DNA from: Phaeodactylum tricornutum CCAP 1055/1
Lineage: Eukaryota > Bacillariophyta > Bacillariophyceae > Surirellales > Neidiaceae
Reading direction: 5' to 3'
Assembly: GCF_000150955.2 (NCBI RefSeq)
Contig: NC_011698.1
Coordinates: forward strand, 62,001-126,000
DNA: 64,000 bases
How positions within the stretch are numbered: the first letter of the stretch is position 1; every line of letters begins with the position of its first letter. The notes below the pieces were generated by a model that saw only the letters and a list, made by a program, of their open reading frames with translations, was not told where the DNA came from and made no database searches. Shown here piece after piece: positions 61,145 through 64,000 of the stretch. Position numbers and translations under genes: made by a program.

Positions 61145-64000
61145 ATGAACACGAACACGGCGCCAGGTCGCGAAGAAAAGGATGACCCGCAACGCATCGA
61201 CGGTTCGGAATTTTTGGCCCAAGTACGGGGAACGGGTGGAGGCAATCCGTCACGGGATACAGCGATCGCCACCGCTCACAGCGAAGAAACCTTGCGAGCC
61301 CGCAACGGATCTTTGGGACAACGACAGAATCTTGCCGCGTTGGCCGACCTTTTCGTCCAACCAACATCGGTGTCTAGTCATCCTACACTGGCTAGCTCGG
61401 ATGGCGGCAGTACTTCCGCGACCTCGACAAGTAACTCCCCACAGCCAGAGCAAGTGCATACTTTGCCGGCCAATAATGGAGCCTCGCAGTTGCCAAATTC
61501 CTTGCCACCACGGCATCCCCCACATCACCAACGCAAGGTCTCATGGGGGAGAGATGTTCCGCAGGGAGAAGAGCAAACTCAACAAAGTCGTCAGAAACGC
61601 ACGAGCAGTGGTGATCTCGGTTTGAACTTGCCCGAGCTGGACTCGACGTCTTCAGCTCCACCGGTTCTCGAACAACAGGTTGGAGACTCGTGGATGCCTC
61701 CGCCTAGGCTTCGCCTGACCTCTTCCAATTCCGTCGGGGGTGCTCCACAGGGAGGCGATCGCCTTCGCCTGGATCACATCCTCCATGCCGGACCATTTGA
61801 ACAGGAAGCCGAAACCCATATTCTCAAAGCTTTGGAGCAACAAGCCGCGGAGGAAGGGGCGATGCACCGCGACCGAGCGGACACGGGAACCTCCACGATT
61901 CTGAGCCACATTCCCGATTCCGTTCACGGTTTCCGTCTCGAATCGCCTAGGAACTCTGTAGATTCTAACCAGGCGAACGCTACGACGTCGGACACCGGCG
62001 ATCCGGTAACGTCGGAGTCACAATCGGCGAGTCGCCAAGAGCAAACACCCCTGGTACGAGAGCGTCCCGTCCCCCTACACAAACGTAACCAGAGCGTGGA
62101 GCAGACGTTGTTTGGTCTCACTACTGCTTTGTCAGCCTTACACCACGGAGAGCCCTTACCTCATCAGGCACCGACGCACAATCAGCGGCGACAGTCGCAT
62201 CCTCCTCCTCCTGATACGAACTCTTCTCCGGAAGAAGAACCTTTGGGGTCCGCGGATCAATTGGCCAACAACGCGGTACGTATTGCCAAAATGGAAGAAG
62301 AGGGGACGAAAAAGCAGAACAAAGGTGCAGAACGGTGGGCATCAATTCAGCAAAATTTGCCCACTTTGTTGGAGGGAAAGCTGGAGAAGGTAGAGGCACC
62401 AGAAGGAGGCGACGTAGAAATAGGCAAGCAAGAACCCAGTTCCAATTCTGTGACGAGCAGCAATAGTGCATCAGACGGAGTAACGCAACGCCATCGTTTC
62501 CGAAAAAATGGCCGTGGCGCTGCTGTCTTTGGAAACGCCAACACCCGTTTTAAAGAAGACGTAGAGCTGTGGCGCTCCTTTTTCCAACCCCGCCGAGGAG
62601 CCTTGAGATCTTATGTAAAAAATGTGCTTCTCTATTTGATATTGCCAGCGGCAGGTGTTGCAGCAATACTATACTACTTGGTGGAGAATCCACCCACAGG
62701 AAAGTCAGAGGATGGCTCCAGCGGCGATCATGCTTCGGCGTCTTGGTGGATCTTATTTATCTGCATTCGCCAAATTATTACTTTTTCGATGGCTCTCGGT
62801 GCCCAAACACTGATTATTGACTATCTCGCTCTGGGCAGCCGCAATCTGCTCCGCCTCGCGGGTCCAGTTGTCACCCTGCTCATCGTTCAAAGCAAGGGAT
62901 GGCCCTTTTTGTTCTTCTCTTGGTCGTTGTTTGACTTCGCGATGCTGTCTGGTACGGGTCCTTTTGCTGCGCACTGGGCCTTCTGGCAGAATACTGTCGG
63001 GCTTTTCAACGAAAAGAATCCAAGCGGAAATGTGGTCTCAAATGAATGGAATATTCGTTTGTTGGCTGTTGCGATGTGCGTAAGCTTGGTTGTGGCCGTC
63101 AAACGCTTTTTGATAGGATTATACCTGGGTCGACAAACCTTTGCTCATTTCGGGAAGCCTCTGGCGAAAGTTATGAAGAAAATGCTGCTCGTAGGTGAAG
63201 TGGCTGCACTGGCAAGGGATATCGAAAAAAAGGAATCAAATCGAAACCAATCAAATCGAGAAGGGAACTCACAGTTTGGTTATAGGCTTGATAGTCATGT
63301 TAGCTTGAGAGGCTTAGCATTGTCTTCCGACGACGAAGATGGATCTACCACCGAATCGCCAACATCGCGTAGAGGAAGTGTGGACACTTTGCAATCCGAC
63401 AGGGTGATCAATATGAACGATCGCGACCCGCTGACGGGAAACCTGCAGTATTCCGAAAAGATGAAGTTGAGACAACTGTTAGAGCGGTGGGAAGAACCGG
63501 ATCGGGAATTTGATCAGCAGAGGGTGAGTCCTTTTGTCGCTAGTAAGGAAGCTTCGATAGTTCAAAATTCTCACGAAGATAAACTTGCAATTCCACAGGA
63601 TCAAAAAGCCTCCATTTCCGCTGTTTTAAACTTTCGGAACGCTCTCACCTTTATTCAGACAACCTACCCGTTCTCTTTTGCGTTTGGCCCCGCACATTAT
63701 AGAGAGCAGTGTATCGATTCTGCACAAGAAGTCTACATGCGCCTTTATAAGCACAATGCGGAAGAGCTGGTCCTTCACTTTGAGACTATTGCCCTTATTG
63801 CTCTTCGTGAGGACGGCAGCGTTGACCAGGACAAAGCGAAGGATTTGGTTAAGCTCTTTCGTCCAGACCGCGAGGGAAATTTGACTATGCTGGATTTTGT
63901 AAAAAGCATCGATGCTGTTTACAAAGACTTTCGGCTTTTGAGTGCTTCGATCGAGAACTCTACACAGATTGACCGTGCATTCGAAAACATTTTCAATATT
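61145..64000 (+). CDS. MscS-family mechanosensitive channel, 5' part (runs off window)
   Basis: From the ATG at 61145 one frame stays open to the last base (952 codons), so the gene is cut by the window end. Residues 1-475 are polar, rich in Gln, Ser and Pro, and probably a disordered cytosolic region. At least four hydrophobic segments follow between about 490 and 670 (YVKNVLLYLILPAAGVAAIL, WWILFICIRQIITFSMALGA, VTLLIVQSKGWPFLFFSWSL, LLAVAMCVSLVVAVKRFLIG). A long charged region comes next, then an EF-hand-like pair (DGSVDQDKAKDLVKLFRPD, REGNLTMLDFVKSIDAVYKD). The last visible part, RLLSASIENSTQIDRAFE, is the usual lead-in to the MscS pore domain of plant and fungal MSL/Msy channels. Fungal Msy channels share the EF-hand. 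It probably senses membrane tension; the pore lies beyond the window. Confidence 0.8.
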   Translation, partial: MNTNTAPGREEKDDPQRIDGSEFLAQVRGTGGGNPSRDTAIATAHSEETLRARNGSLGQRQNLAALADLFVQPTSVSSHPTLASSDGGSTSATSTSNSPQPEQVHTLPANNGASQLPNSLPPRHPPHHQRKVSWGRDVPQGEEQTQQSRQKRTSSGDLGLNLPELDSTSSAPPVLEQQVGDSWMPPPRLRLTSSNSVGGAPQGGDRLRLDHILHAGPFEQEAETHILKALEQQAAEEGAMHRDRADTGTSTILSHIPDSVHGFRLESPRNSVDSNQANATTSDTGDPVTSESQSASRQEQTPLVRERPVPLHKRNQSVEQTLFGLTTALSALHHGEPLPHQAPTHNQRRQSHPPPPDTNSSPEEEPLGSADQLANNAVRIAKMEEEGTKKQNKGAERWASIQQNLPTLLEGKLEKVEAPEGGDVEIGKQEPSSNSVTSSNSASDGVTQRHRFRKNGRGAAVFGNANTRFKEDVELWRSFFQPRRGALRSYVKNVLLYLILPAAGVAAILYYLVENPPTGKSEDGSSGDHASASWWILFICIRQIITFSMALGAQTLIIDYLALGSRNLLRLAGPVVTLLIVQSKGWPFLFFSWSLFDFAMLSGTGPFAAHWAFWQNTVGLFNEKNPSGNVVSNEWNIRLLAVAMCVSLVVAVKRFLIGLYLGRQTFAHFGKPLAKVMKKMLLVGEVAALARDIEKKESNRNQSNREGNSQFGYRLDSHVSLRGLALSSDDEDGSTTESPTSRRGSVDTLQSDRVINMNDRDPLTGNLQYSEKMKLRQLLERWEEPDREFDQQRVSPFVASKEASIVQNSHEDKLAIPQDQKASISAVLNFRNALTFIQTTYPFSFAFGPAHYREQCIDSAQEVYMRLYKHNAEELVLHFETIALIALREDGSVDQDKAKDLVKLFRPDREGNLTMLDFVKSIDAVYKDFRLLSASIENSTQIDRAFENIFNI

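Noticed and set aside
1-64000. CRISPR arrays, rRNA genes, retroelements or operons
   Set aside because: No regularly spaced repeats, rRNA, long terminal repeats or reverse-transcriptase-like frames were seen; gene order and introns are eukaryotic.

Overview
This is nuclear DNA from a compact eukaryotic genome, almost certainly a pennate diatom. The genes closely match what I remember of Phaeodactylum tricornutum. The signs are short GT-AG introns (about 76-193 nt), closely packed genes on frequently alternating strands, diatom-style secretory or plastid leaders with an SAF-type junction (desaturase at 15228), a UDP-glucose pyrophosphorylase/phosphoglucomutase fusion, and front-end desaturase and selenocysteine-pathway genes. 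Species identity is an inference, since no database search was possible.

Layout. 1-5 kb: the 3' end of zeta-carotene isomerase, a single-C2-domain protein, a TPR-like orphan and an unknown two-exon gene. 5-13 kb: Tudor-SN (two exons) divergent from a HEAT-repeat protein, then a membrane-anchored ArfGAP (two exons) and a 1.5-kb gene-poor stretch. 13.5-22 kb: a second copy of the TPR-like orphan family, a plastid-type front-end desaturase whose leader and body lie in different frames, a circularly permuted tRNA-Arg(ACG) gene, and the UGP-PGM fusion. 22-32 kb: Vps54, tubulin cofactor E and a four-exon P-type (IIIA) proton ATPase. 32-45 kb: a 1506-aa protein with three tandem thioredoxin-fold-like repeats fused to a saccharopine-dehydrogenase-like oxidoreductase, histidyl-tRNA synthetase, a small hypothetical, an NCS2 purine permease with a disturbed N-terminus and a zinc-less MDR oxidoreductase. 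45-58 kb: an isopenicillin-N-synthase-like dioxygenase with a secretory leader, a ubiquitin-like/BTB protein, the histidine-biosynthesis isomerase HISN3/HIS6, an Hsp110 chaperone, phosphoseryl-tRNA(Sec) kinase and an acidic membrane protein. 58-64 kb: a 607-bp MULE-type MITE with perfect 136-bp inverted repeats and a 9-bp target duplication, a GT32-type glycosyltransferase, and a large MscS-type channel gene that runs off the window end.

The most unusual feature is the tRNA at 17237-17326 (minus strand). Its 3' half lies upstream of its 5' half. The halves form all four tRNA arms when rejoined at the usual 37/38 position, and the outer flanks form a perfect 8-9 bp helix, as expected for a permuted-tRNA precursor. 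A TATA-like box upstream and a T6 run downstream fit RNA polymerase III transcription. The protein genes are mostly unlinked housekeeping functions; I see no operon-like pathway cluster.
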